Source: RPRC01 sp034933285 (GTDB lineage: Bacteria; Desulfobacterota; Desulfuromonadia; Geobacterales; Geobacteraceae). From it: a stretch of DNA of 64,000 nt. Numbering within the stretch: position 1 is the first letter of the stretch; every line of letters starts with the position of its first letter. The stretch lies in assembly GCA_034933285.1 (NCBI GenBank), contig JAYFNT010000024.1, positions 102,042 through 166,041 on the forward strand, given 5' to 3'. Below are positions 25,247-32,478 of the stretch, piece by piece. The notes under the pieces are model-generated. The model saw only the letters and a program-made list of their open reading frames with translations. It was not told the DNA's origin and did not search any database. Made by a program: the position numbers and the translations under genes.

Positions 25247-25500
25247 TGGTATACATCTCCTCTCGGAGCGATCCGCACGACTGCGATCAACAAGGCCTGC
25301 TCGTGAATGGTGTAAACAACCCGTCAATCCCCGACCCGCAACCGATAGCCCGGATGGCCGGTAAGTTTCCTGACATTGTTGTTCGTCACCATTGGGTCAA
25401 CAGCCAAGGCATTGATCTTCTCCATGACAAGTCGCGCCGTGTTGCGAGGCATTGCCTTCAGAGCTTTTCGGGCTGCTTTCGAATATTCTATGGAGAACAT
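25243..25500 (-). pseudogene. RelE-type toxin gene interrupted by an in-frame TGA
   Basis: Reading from ATG 25500 gives a RelE/ParE-fold toxin: MFSIEYSKAARKALKAMPRN, then GHPGYRLRVGD, then a TGA stop as codon 59 (25324-25326), and in the same frame RVVYTIHEQALLIAVVRIAP to the overlap with the antitoxin start. The conserved family pattern here is YRLRVGDWRVVY, so TGA replaces the expected TGG tryptophan by one base change. The rest of the frame is intact, implying a recent nonsense mutation or a sequencing error. Confidence 0.8.
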
Positions 25501-25536
25501 GGCTCATGTTAACACATTGCTAACCAGACAGCAAAC

Positions 25537-26310
25537 TCAATTACATATTTGATTCGCCGACAGGTGCCGGTCCAGCAGATGCCTCGGCTGCACGTTCGAC
25601 ATCGCCTTGAGCATACTTCTCTTCACGTGGGGAATGTCCTGTTCCAGCGTGGCGAGCAAATCTTTCATCTTCTTGCGCTGCAGGTCCGCGACCCCGCAAA
25701 CCGGGCAGCGGCAGCATACCACCGGGTACTCTTTCATGGCAGAAAACTCGATGATCTCCTTTTCCTCCACGTAGACCAACGGCCGGATCACGGTGGTTTC
25801 CCCGTTGTCGGCCAGCATGCCGGCCGACATGGCCTTCAGTGAGCCGACAAAGAACTGGTTGAGGAGCAGCGTTTCCACGAAGTCGTCCAGGTGATGGCCA
25901 AGGGCCAGCTTGTTGCAGTTGAAGCGCTGGGCAAGTGTATAGAGTACCCCGCGCTTCAGTCGGGCGCATATGGAGCAAAAAGATGAGCCGGGCCTTCGCT
26001 TCTCCTTTATGATGTCAAAGTGGTCGGTTTTCTCCATGTGATAGGCAAAACCGTTGCGGGTCAGATGCTCCTCGATGATATCCGCCCGATAGCCGGGATA
26101 TCCCGAATCTATATTGATGGCCAGGATCTCGTAGTTGATCGGCGCCCGCTTCCTGAGTGCTTCCAACAGATGCAGCAGTGTGTAGGAATCCTTCCCACCC
26201 GACACCGCCACCGCAATCCGGTCCCCTTCCTCGATCAGGCCGAAATCGGCGATGGCCCTGCCCACCGCATTCTTTATTTTCTTGTACAGTTTTTCCTCGG
26301 CTGACGACAC
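25537..26310 (-). CDS. ttcA: tRNA 2-thiocytidine synthetase TtcA
   Basis: 257 aa. PP-loop AVSGGKDSYTLLHLLEAL; the cysteine pair in SFCSICARLKRG and the later cysteines VVCCRCPVCG hold the [4Fe-4S] cluster or zinc site; GHHLDDFVETLLLN is the family signature. Thiolates C32 of some tRNAs. Third tRNA-thiolation or methylthiolation gene in this neighbourhood, after mnmA and mtaB. Confidence 0.92.
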   Translation of the reverse strand: MSSAEEKLYKKIKNAVGRAIADFGLIEEGDRIAVAVSGGKDSYTLLHLLEALRKRAPINYEILAINIDSGYPGYRADIIEEHLTRNGFAYHMEKTDHFDIIKEKRRPGSSFCSICARLKRGVLYTLAQRFNCNKLALGHHLDDFVETLLLNQFFVGSLKAMSAGMLADNGETTVIRPLVYVEEKEIIEFSAMKEYPVVCCRCPVCGVADLQRKKMKDLLATLEQDIPHVKRSMLKAMSNVQPRHLLDRHLSANQICN

Positions 26311-26639
26311 GCAAACCTCTTTTCCTGCGAATACTCATGGCTCGGAAGCTGCAGAAATGGTACGCATACCCGAACCCATCCCATTTTCATTGATTCAAGG
26401 TCCCAGGGTACCGGAAAGAGCTTTGGCAAGTCAAGGGGCGGGAGATGAGAGTATAAATGAAAAATTCGATTATTCTGCGGGAACCCACCTTTTATTTCGG
26501 CGGTGGCACTCATGCCAGTAGAAATCGGTACATCCCTGCCCTCAACCTTGATGGCGTTTTTTTAGGGGTGAGACATAAACTTCATAAACCAGCCCGAGAG
26601 TTTTGTCTTCAAGTGCCCAGGTCGCGGTAGGAATGCCGG

Positions 26640-26873
26640 TCACCCGCCCCCCCCCCGCACAGATCCGTACATGAGGAACTACCTCATACGGCGCCTGCCC
26701 CAGGTAGTGACGCTCAGCCTTTCTGAAGGATAAGGATGGCAAATACGGGCTGCCGGGATATACCTGTCAATCAAGCGGCCCATTCGGTCCCAGGAGATAT
26801 GCTGTTTGTCGCTGCGGCGCCGAAGCTCTATGTACAGCTCCTTCAGCTTCTCCTGCCACTTATAGTGAGCCAA
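26640..26873 (-). mobile_element. Remnant of a mobile-element ORF
   Basis: A frame from 26873 reads WQEKLKELYIELRRRSDKQ and WDRMGRLIDRYIPAARICHP then stops at once. It is followed by a palindromic segment with GTATGAGGTAGTTCCTCATGTAC and a run of ten C (plus strand, near 26646-26655). This layout resembles the 3' end of group II intron or related retroelement insertions, but I cannot name the family. The rest of the 26,311-26,914 gap holds nothing recognisable. Confidence 0.3.
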
Positions 26874-26914
26874 TTGATTCTGCGCTGTCCAACCGCATTC
26901 CCCTCAAAAAACGC

Positions 26915-26943
26915 TTGCATTAAAAGACGAACGGTCATATATA
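26915..26943 (+). promoter_or_regulatory. tetR promoter with embedded operator
   Basis: TTGCAT (26915-26920), 17 bases, TATATA (26938-26943). The spacer holds AAGACGAACGGTCATAT (26924-26940), which recurs with one change upstream of the flavin oxidoreductase. Transcription would start about seven bases past the -10, at or next to the ATG at 26950; no Shine-Dalgarno is present, so the message is probably leaderless. Confidence 0.6.
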
Positions 26944-26949
26944 TCTGGA

Positions 26950-27549
26950 ATGGCAAGGCCGAGACGAAGCGAACATATCCAGAAAAGCCTGCTCGATCTT
27001 GGTGTGGAAATATTTTCCAGACAGGGATATCACGGTACCGGAATCAAGGAAATTGTTGATGCCGCAGGGATTCCGAAGGGTTCATTCTACAATTATTTCA
27101 GCAGCAAGGAAGATTTTGCGGCTGAAGTAATCAGGCATTATGCGGAATGTTACTGGAGCGAATGGTCTTCATATTTCGAAGAGTGCCCTGGGGAAGATAT
27201 CCTGACCGCCCTTCGTCACAGCTTTGAGCGGATGATATCGAAACACGGGGAAAGTGAAATCAAGACCGGATGCATAATCGGCAACCTGGCGGCAGAGATC
27301 TGCGAATCGAGTTCAACCTGTCGTCATGTCATGCAGTCGGCCATTTTCGAATGGCGGAAACGGTTTGCTAAATACATTCAATCAGCCCAGGAGAAAGGGA
27401 GTGTCAGGACGGATATACGCGCCGAAGATTTGGCGGATATCTTCTGTAATGCATGGGAAGGTAGCTTGCTCCGCATGAAGATTGAGAATTCCACGGAGCC
27501 GTTGAAACGGTGTGTTTCAATCATGTTCGATACGTTTTTCAAGCCGTGA
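26950..27549 (+). CDS. TetR/AcrR-family repressor (NemR-like)
   Basis: 199 aa. N-terminal TetR HTH (residues ~5-60): LGVEIFSRQGYHGTGIKEIV, then AAGIPKGSFYNYFSSKEDFA. The C-terminal region has cysteines at GCIIGNLAAEICESSSTC, which could sense electrophiles as in NemR/AcuR-type repressors. It precedes, on the same strand, the flavin oxidoreductase it probably represses; both promoters hold the same 17-bp site, so it should also control itself. Confidence 0.88.
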   Translation: MARPRRSEHIQKSLLDLGVEIFSRQGYHGTGIKEIVDAAGIPKGSFYNYFSSKEDFAAEVIRHYAECYWSEWSSYFEECPGEDILTALRHSFERMISKHGESEIKTGCIIGNLAAEICESSSTCRHVMQSAIFEWRKRFAKYIQSAQEKGSVRTDIRAEDLADIFCNAWEGSLLRMKIENSTEPLKRCVSIMFDTFFKP

Positions 27550-27569
27550 TCATTTTTTTTCAAAATTAC

Positions 27570-27586
27570 AAGACGACCGGTCATAT
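27570..27586 (+). promoter_or_regulatory. TetR operator upstream of flavin oxidoreductase
   Basis: AAGACGACCGGTCATAT matches the tetR promoter site at 26924-26940 in 16 of 17 positions and contains the perfect palindrome GACCGGTC (27575-27582). It lies 63 bases before the oxidoreductase ATG. Confidence 0.6.
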
Positions 27587-27593
27587 GTGAACT

Positions 27594-27603
27594 GGGGGGG
27601 GGG
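27594..27603 (+). repeat. Run of ten G in 5' leader of oxidoreductase
   Basis: A homopolymer of ten G between the operator and the ribosome site of the downstream gene. Such tracts change length by slippage. Confidence 0.8.
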
Positions 27604-27648
27604 TCTGGTTGAACCTTGTCCCAAGTACCACACGAAGGAGGAGCAAAC

Positions 27649-29586
27649 ATGCGAAGTTACGAGAAACTGTTCGAACCAGCCAGTATCGGGAAGATGAAGT
27701 TGAAAAACCGTATCGTCATGCCTCCGATGGTAACGAATTTCTGCGAGGGGGACGGCTCAGTCAACGACCGGTACGTTGCCTACATGAGGGCTCGCGCCAA
27801 AGGCGGCGTCGGACTCATCATCACTGAGGCCACCTATGTCCATCCGAGCGGCAAGGGCTTCCCCTATGGACTCGGGAACTATAAGGATGAGCTTGTGCGG
27901 GCAATGAAAAGGCTCACGGATGCCGTTCATGAAGAGGGCGGGAAGATCGCCATGCAGCTTTTCCATTGCGGGCGGCAGGGCATGGAGGCGGTTACGGGGA
28001 TGAAGCTCATCGCTCCTTCGCCCATCCCATGCCCTTTCTGCGGTGAAATGCCCAAGGAAATGACCGGGGAAGATATCCAACGGATTGTCGCCGCCTTTGG
28101 AGACGCCGCAGCGCGAGCGAAAGAAGCGGGGTTTGACGCGGTGGAAGTGCACGGGGCACACGGCTACCTGCTCTGCCAGTTCCTTTCACCATACAGCAAT
28201 CATCGTTCGGACGGGTATGGAGGGGCTCTTGCCGGTCGGGCCCGCTTCCCGCTGGAGGTCGTGAAGCACGTAAGAGAACGGGTAGGCAGCGACTATCCCA
28301 TGCTGTACCGCATGAGCGCTGAAGAGTACGTGACCGGCGGGCTCACCCTCGAGGATACCGGGCCCTATGCCCGAATGCTCGTGGAAAACGGTATAAATGC
28401 AATTCATGTGACCGGCGGCGTCTACGAGTCCGCGGCTATGATCATCCAGCCCGCGGCCGTATCCCAAGGGGTATATGTGGAGAATGCCGCAGCCATAAAA
28501 AAGGCTATTGGCGGCGCAGTCCCCGTCATCGTGGCGGGGAGACTGAAAGATCCCGACGTGATCATGGATATTGTGGAATCGGGAAAGGCCGATTTTGTGT
28601 CCACGGGAAGGGCCTTACTGGCAGATCCCGAGTATCCCGCAAAACTCCGGGCCGGACATCCTGAAGACATCAGGAAGTGCATCGGGTGCGAACAGGGGTG
28701 TGCAGACCGTCTTTTCGCGGGCATGGCTATCGGCTGCCTTGGGAATCCCCTGACCGGCAGGGAATGGCAGTATGACTTGACAGTGAAGGCGCCGAAGAAA
28801 AAAAAGGTATTGGTAGCCGGAGGGGGGCCGGGTGGCCTGGAAGCGGCCCGGATTGCGGCGCTGCGAGGGCATGACGTGGTGCTCTGTGAGAAGAGCGGAA
28901 AACCGGGTGGACTGGTAAATTTGACCGTCGGTCTTCCATTCAAGGATGAATTTGGTGATCTCCTGGCTTTCCAGGTCAGGCAGGTCGAAAAGCTCGGCGT
29001 GCGGGTCGAATTGAACCGGACCGTTGATGAAGCGGTGATTGAACGGGAAAAACCAGATGCCATCATCGTCGCCGCCGGTTCACGGCCAATCAAGCCCTCT
29101 ATTCCCGGTATCGATCACCCGAATGTCCTCGGAGCGGAGGAAATCCTGACCGGCGCCCCGTTTGGAAAGAATATCGCCGTTATCGGCGGTGGCGCCGTGG
29201 GGAGTGAAATTGCGGAATTGTTTGCAGACAGGGGAGCGAAGGTAACAGTTATCGAAATGCTGGACAATGCCGCGAAAGATGTGGGCTTGCTCGAAAGGGC
29301 GCTGCTCATGCAGCGGCTCAAGGACAAGCAGGTGACTATTTTGACGAATACGGCGGTCAGGGAAGTGACGCCCGGCGGGGATCTTGTTCTTGAAAAGGAT
29401 TGCGAGCAGGAAATTGCGAAGGGTTTCGCCACGATAGTGACGTGTGTCGGGTATCAGCCGGTTACGGAGCTATCGGAGGCTCTGAAGAAGAAGGGCGTGC
29501 CCTTCGTCTGTATCGGCGACTGCGTGAAAGCGCGAAAAGTCATAGATGCCATATGGGAGGCCTTCGAGCAGGCGTATCTTCTCTAG
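27649..29586 (+). CDS. NADH:flavin oxidoreductase / 2,4-dienoyl-CoA reductase family
   Basis: 645 aa from ATG 27649 behind AAGGAGGAGCAAAC. Three modules: Old Yellow Enzyme TIM barrel binding FMN (~1-345, with HGAHGYLLCQFLSPYSNHRSD), a [4Fe-4S] site (CIGCEQGCADRLFAG followed by GCLGNP), and a FAD/NAD(P) disulfide-reductase-like part (VAGGGPGGLEAARIAALRG near 390; AVIGGGAVGSEIAELFAD near 510). Relatives reduce dienoyl-CoAs, enones, trimethylamine or quinone-like electrophiles. NemR-like control favours a role against reactive electrophiles; the true substrate is not known. Confidence 0.88.
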   Translation: MRSYEKLFEPASIGKMKLKNRIVMPPMVTNFCEGDGSVNDRYVAYMRARAKGGVGLIITEATYVHPSGKGFPYGLGNYKDELVRAMKRLTDAVHEEGGKIAMQLFHCGRQGMEAVTGMKLIAPSPIPCPFCGEMPKEMTGEDIQRIVAAFGDAAARAKEAGFDAVEVHGAHGYLLCQFLSPYSNHRSDGYGGALAGRARFPLEVVKHVRERVGSDYPMLYRMSAEEYVTGGLTLEDTGPYARMLVENGINAIHVTGGVYESAAMIIQPAAVSQGVYVENAAAIKKAIGGAVPVIVAGRLKDPDVIMDIVESGKADFVSTGRALLADPEYPAKLRAGHPEDIRKCIGCEQGCADRLFAGMAIGCLGNPLTGREWQYDLTVKAPKKKKVLVAGGGPGGLEAARIAALRGHDVVLCEKSGKPGGLVNLTVGLPFKDEFGDLLAFQVRQVEKLGVRVELNRTVDEAVIEREKPDAIIVAAGSRPIKPSIPGIDHPNVLGAEEILTGAPFGKNIAVIGGGAVGSEIAELFADRGAKVTVIEMLDNAAKDVGLLERALLMQRLKDKQVTILTNTAVREVTPGGDLVLEKDCEQEIAKGFATIVTCVGYQPVTELSEALKKKGVPFVCIGDCVKARKVIDAIWEAFEQAYLL

Positions 29587-29631
29587 AAATGATACACTCG
29601 GCGTCGGGAGTTCGAGAATATGGTATCATTT
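29587..29631 (+). terminator. Stem-loop after flavin oxidoreductase
   Basis: Perfect 9-bp inverted repeat AAATGATAC (29587-29595) / GTATCATTT (29623-29631), starting at the end of the gene; no long T-run, so it may be a weak terminator or an mRNA-stabilising hairpin. Confidence 0.4.
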
Positions 29632-29796
29632 GCAGACACGAATTGAATTCGGCAGGTGGTATTTGTAAGCGCCGACCGGATTTTCACGGTCATCCTGCAT
29701 GGGATGGATGGTTCTGTAAACTTTACGCAATCTCGTCGGGTTTACCGGAGGTGAGGCGGTTTGCCTCGCGAACCGCACAATGAACAGGAGGTCAAA

Positions 29797-30183
29797 ATGA
29801 AACAGGTAATCAATGCTGATCCTCACGGCAAAGTGACATTGCAGGGATACGACCCCGTTGCGTTCCACGCTATCGGTGCGGCAATGAGGGGCAATCCGGC
29901 CATATTACTGGAATATGGCGGCTACAAGTACCTCTTTTCCTCCGAAGAAAACAAGGTTCTGTTTGAAAAGGACCCGGAGAAATACCTGCCCGCTTACGGC
30001 GGCTACTGCGCCTTCGGAGTTTCACTCGGCGTATTGTTTCCGGTTGAGATTGATACGTGGGAGATAATAGACGGACGCCTAATTCTGCAATTCAGCCAGG
30101 AATTCAAGAAAAAATTCGAAGAAGATACAAACGGCAATATCAAGAAGGCCGATGAAAACTGGAGGAAAATAGAAGCTGCGTAA
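29797..30183 (+). CDS. YHS-domain protein
   Basis: 128 aa from ATG 29797 (AGGAGG seven to eight bases upstream). Pattern LQGYDPVAFHAIG, YLFSSEENKVLFEKDPEKYLP and YGGYCAFGVSLG is the YHS-like family (TRASH-related, often metal or haem associated). No signal peptide, unlike many YHS lipoproteins. It lies 211 bases after the flavin oxidoreductase in the same direction and could share its transcript. Function unknown. Confidence 0.8.
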   Translation: MKQVINADPHGKVTLQGYDPVAFHAIGAAMRGNPAILLEYGGYKYLFSSEENKVLFEKDPEKYLPAYGGYCAFGVSLGVLFPVEIDTWEIIDGRLILQFSQEFKKKFEEDTNGNIKKADENWRKIEAA

Positions 30184-30206
30184 AGGTGATGTTGAAGTGG
30201 TACGTC

Positions 30207-30241
30207 GGACCTGCCAAGTGCCAAGGGATTTGAGCAGGTCC
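30207..30241 (+). terminator. Stem-loop after YHS gene
   Basis: Perfect arms GGACCTGC (30207-30214) / GCAGGTCC (30234-30241) 24 bases after the stop codon. No T-run; it marks the boundary to the transposon. Confidence 0.4.
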
Positions 30242-30252
30242 GGCCGCCATTG

Positions 30253-31391
30253 GGTGCCCCGGGGACGGGGTGCCCCGGGGACGTTCTTGCTTTAGTACAT
30301 CAGGCGCTGCCCCACCACACCTGAAGATCAACGCTGGATCGAAAAAGCTCTTCACCTCGCCTGGCCGCCCGGCAAACCGAGGGTCCGCAGATACCGAGCC
30401 TCCTGCCGACCTCCACACCTGGATAGTGCAGTTTGGCAATGGCCAGAAAGCAATAGACGGAACGGGCAGCTGATATATTATCTTGCCGTCCCCGCTGGCC
30501 GAGTCCCCCTGGTTTCACTTTGAAGAAATCTTCAACAGCTTGCTGTAATCCTTCCAGGGATTTCCTTTCCTGCAAACGTCCCTTGAAACAATCCTGTTCG
30601 CAAAGAGCCTGAACAAAACTACTACTGCCGAGTATTCGGCTGTCGGAAACGACTTCATCTGTTTCACTATCTTGCCGCTTTGAATGCTTACCGACCAGAT
30701 GTGGCTGCTCTCCCAGCCCGAGGCCATCGGCTACGAACTGACGATACTGACTTCGTGTCAAATCCATTCGTTTGCCAAAGTGCGCCAAAACTGCTTTCAC
30801 GGATTGCCCCGACATGTGCCCATTGCCGAGGATTGCCGAATGGCCGCACCAAGGGTAGTGCGCCAATTCATCCAAACCCGAAACCAGACCGGCCCGAAGG
30901 GGATTGAGATGAATGTAGCGAATCAACTCCAGAAGATAGGATTCCTCTTCGCAGACGATGGACTTGTAGCGATTCTGGAACAGGTGGCCGGATCGGTTAT
31001 GCCGAAGATTGAAATAGACTGCATACCCGGTAAGGAGGCGACGCATGAAGCGGGAAAGCTCCAGCCGGTTACACCGCAACAAAAGATGGAAATGGTTCGG
31101 AATCAAAGCCCATGCGTAGCAATCGGTTTCGGTGTCGACCAGCAACCGGTCAAACCTTTCAACAAAACGTCGGCGATCAGCATCGTCGAGAAATATTGCT
31201 GTTCGTTCGATCCCGCGGACGATTACATGCTGCAACAGGCCCGGTATGTCGAGGCGTGGTTGTCGGGGCATGAACTAAACATATCATTAATCAAATTTTA
31301 ATTCAACTGGGCTAATACACTAAAGCAAGAACGTCCCTGCTGACCCTAAAGCAAGAACGTCCCTGCTGACCCAAGAACGTCCCTGCTGACC
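30253..31391. mobile_element. RAYT (REP-associated) transposon unit with inverted REP-like ends
   Basis: A transposase gene framed by related short repeats in opposite orientation. The left end has two copies of GGTGCCCCGGGGAC followed by GTTCTTGCTTTAGT (to 30297). The right end has three copies of (CTAAAG)CAAGAACGTCCCTGCTGACC at 31320-31345, 31346-31371 and 31372-31391. The shared core ACTAAAGCAAGAACGTCCC is thus inverted at the two borders, as for IS200-like/REP elements. No target-site duplication is expected for this class. Confidence 0.7.
30300..31271 (-). CDS. REP-associated Y1 transposase (TnpA-REP)
   Basis: 323 aa. N-terminal Y1/HUH nuclease fold: ALIPNHFHLLLRCNRLELSR carries the HUH histidines, and the catalytic tyrosine is in the FQNRYKSIVCEEESYLLELI region, with the typical YIHLNPLRAGLV. 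A C-terminal ~130-residue extension probably binds the REP hairpins. It mobilises or spreads flanking REP-like hairpins by single-strand cutting. The frame is intact. Confidence 0.9.
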   Translation of the reverse strand: MPRQPRLDIPGLLQHVIVRGIERTAIFLDDADRRRFVERFDRLLVDTETDCYAWALIPNHFHLLLRCNRLELSRFMRRLLTGYAVYFNLRHNRSGHLFQNRYKSIVCEEESYLLELIRYIHLNPLRAGLVSGLDELAHYPWCGHSAILGNGHMSGQSVKAVLAHFGKRMDLTRSQYRQFVADGLGLGEQPHLVGKHSKRQDSETDEVVSDSRILGSSSFVQALCEQDCFKGRLQERKSLEGLQQAVEDFFKVKPGGLGQRGRQDNISAARSVYCFLAIAKLHYPGVEVGRRLGICGPSVCRAARRGEELFRSSVDLQVWWGSA

Positions 31392-31396
31392 GCTCA

Positions 31397-32086
31397 TTAA
31401 AACTTGTAGTTGATGCCACAGCGGATGATGGCTCCACGCTCACCAATGCTGACCGGAAGATTATTGTCAACATGATGTGTGCTCCGACCTAGACCATAAT
31501 ATTGATTCTCAACTTTTATCGACAAGTTGTTCGAGAAAGCATATTCTGCGCCAAAACCTACGACATAACCGACCATCCACTTGTCTTCACCGTTTTTCGG
31601 GGTTCCGCTGTTCGGAATAGCCCCTCCCAGTGTATGAACAGTCTCGACATTCACTTTGCCTACGGCAAGGCCGCCAGTGCCATAAACAAGGAGCCGGTCG
31701 AATGCAAGCCCGATACGACCGCGTACTGTTGCCAGGACATCAATGCTCGACTTGGCTTGAAAAACAGGGTTTGGGCAGGGAGCGCTACCACTAAAATCTG
31801 TCCAGTCAAAGTCGGCCTCAATGCCACCCACAAAGGCGGGTATTCCGCTCTGAGAACTAAGGAGTTGCAGGTTTGCCCCAGCGGTTCCACCGACCATCCC
31901 CCCTTTGATGTGGTGGTCTGCTCTGGCTCCGAATCCAGAGTATACCCACTCCGTTTCTCCCCAACCGTAACCTCCGTTTATACCAACATAATAACCTGTC
32001 CAGTCATATGGCCTATTGTCAGCAGCCATAGAAGGTACCGTTACAGCAATTAATGCGAGCACAACAAAACATATAACTTTTTTCAT
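31397..32086 (-). CDS. Outer-membrane beta-barrel protein (Omp25/OmpA-barrel type)
   Basis: 229-aa region from ATG 32086, preceded by GAGGAGG. Signal peptide MKKVICFVVLALIAVTVPSM cleaved near AADN, then WTGYYVGINGGYGWGETEW and alternating strands to the C-terminal barrel end GAIIRCGINYKF (terminal Phe, used by the BAM machinery). Eight-strand porin-like family often listed as outer membrane beta-barrel protein. Lower in GC than its neighbours and lying next to the RAYT unit. Confidence 0.85.
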   Translation of the reverse strand: MKKVICFVVLALIAVTVPSMAADNRPYDWTGYYVGINGGYGWGETEWVYSGFGARADHHIKGGMVGGTAGANLQLLSSQSGIPAFVGGIEADFDWTDFSGSAPCPNPVFQAKSSIDVLATVRGRIGLAFDRLLVYGTGGLAVGKVNVETVHTLGGAIPNSGTPKNGEDKWMVGYVVGFGAEYAFSNNLSIKVENQYYGLGRSTHHVDNNLPVSIGERGAIIRCGINYKF

Positions 32087-32478
32087 TATGCATCCTCCTC
32101 TAATTATAAGCACTACCCATAAAAACTTAATATCATACACCTTTGCAACATTGCAATCCTAACCTAAAAATTTTTTCTTCGTTACATTTAATTGATTTAC
32201 TATAAATAAGCAAAAACCCGTATATATTTAAACTCAACTTTCTCACAAATAAGAATGTATAACATCACGTCATTATTTATATAATAGCGTCGCAATCTAT
32301 ATTGAAACGGCTTTGTTCCCCAACAAACCCACAAACAAAGCAAGCGACGCTATGCCGCAGATTGTTGCAGGAAGCGCTCAGGCTGTTCGAACAGACATTG
32401 AACAAGTCCCCTTGTCGTTGCAGGCCGCCTCTGGTATTGTGGATCATAATCCCAATCGAAAGAACAAACCGGATAGCC
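32087..32478. other. AT-rich gap between divergent porin-like gene and priA
   Basis: About 390 bases. The half next to the barrel gene is clearly AT-richer than the rest of the window and holds a TATAAT (minus strand) close to the barrel start; no gene or strong hairpin was seen. The priA-side half is open in the priA frame, but its codons do not look like PriA. Confidence 0.5.

Noticed and set aside
25324..25326. TGA in the RelE toxin as selenocysteine
   Set aside because: The position is a conserved Trp in the family, no following SECIS-like hairpin was seen, and selenocysteine has no role there.
30253..31391. CRISPR-like reading of the CAAGAACGTCCCTGCTGACC repeats
   Set aside because: Only three direct copies with no spacers between them and a RAYT gene alongside; they are REP-type transposon ends.
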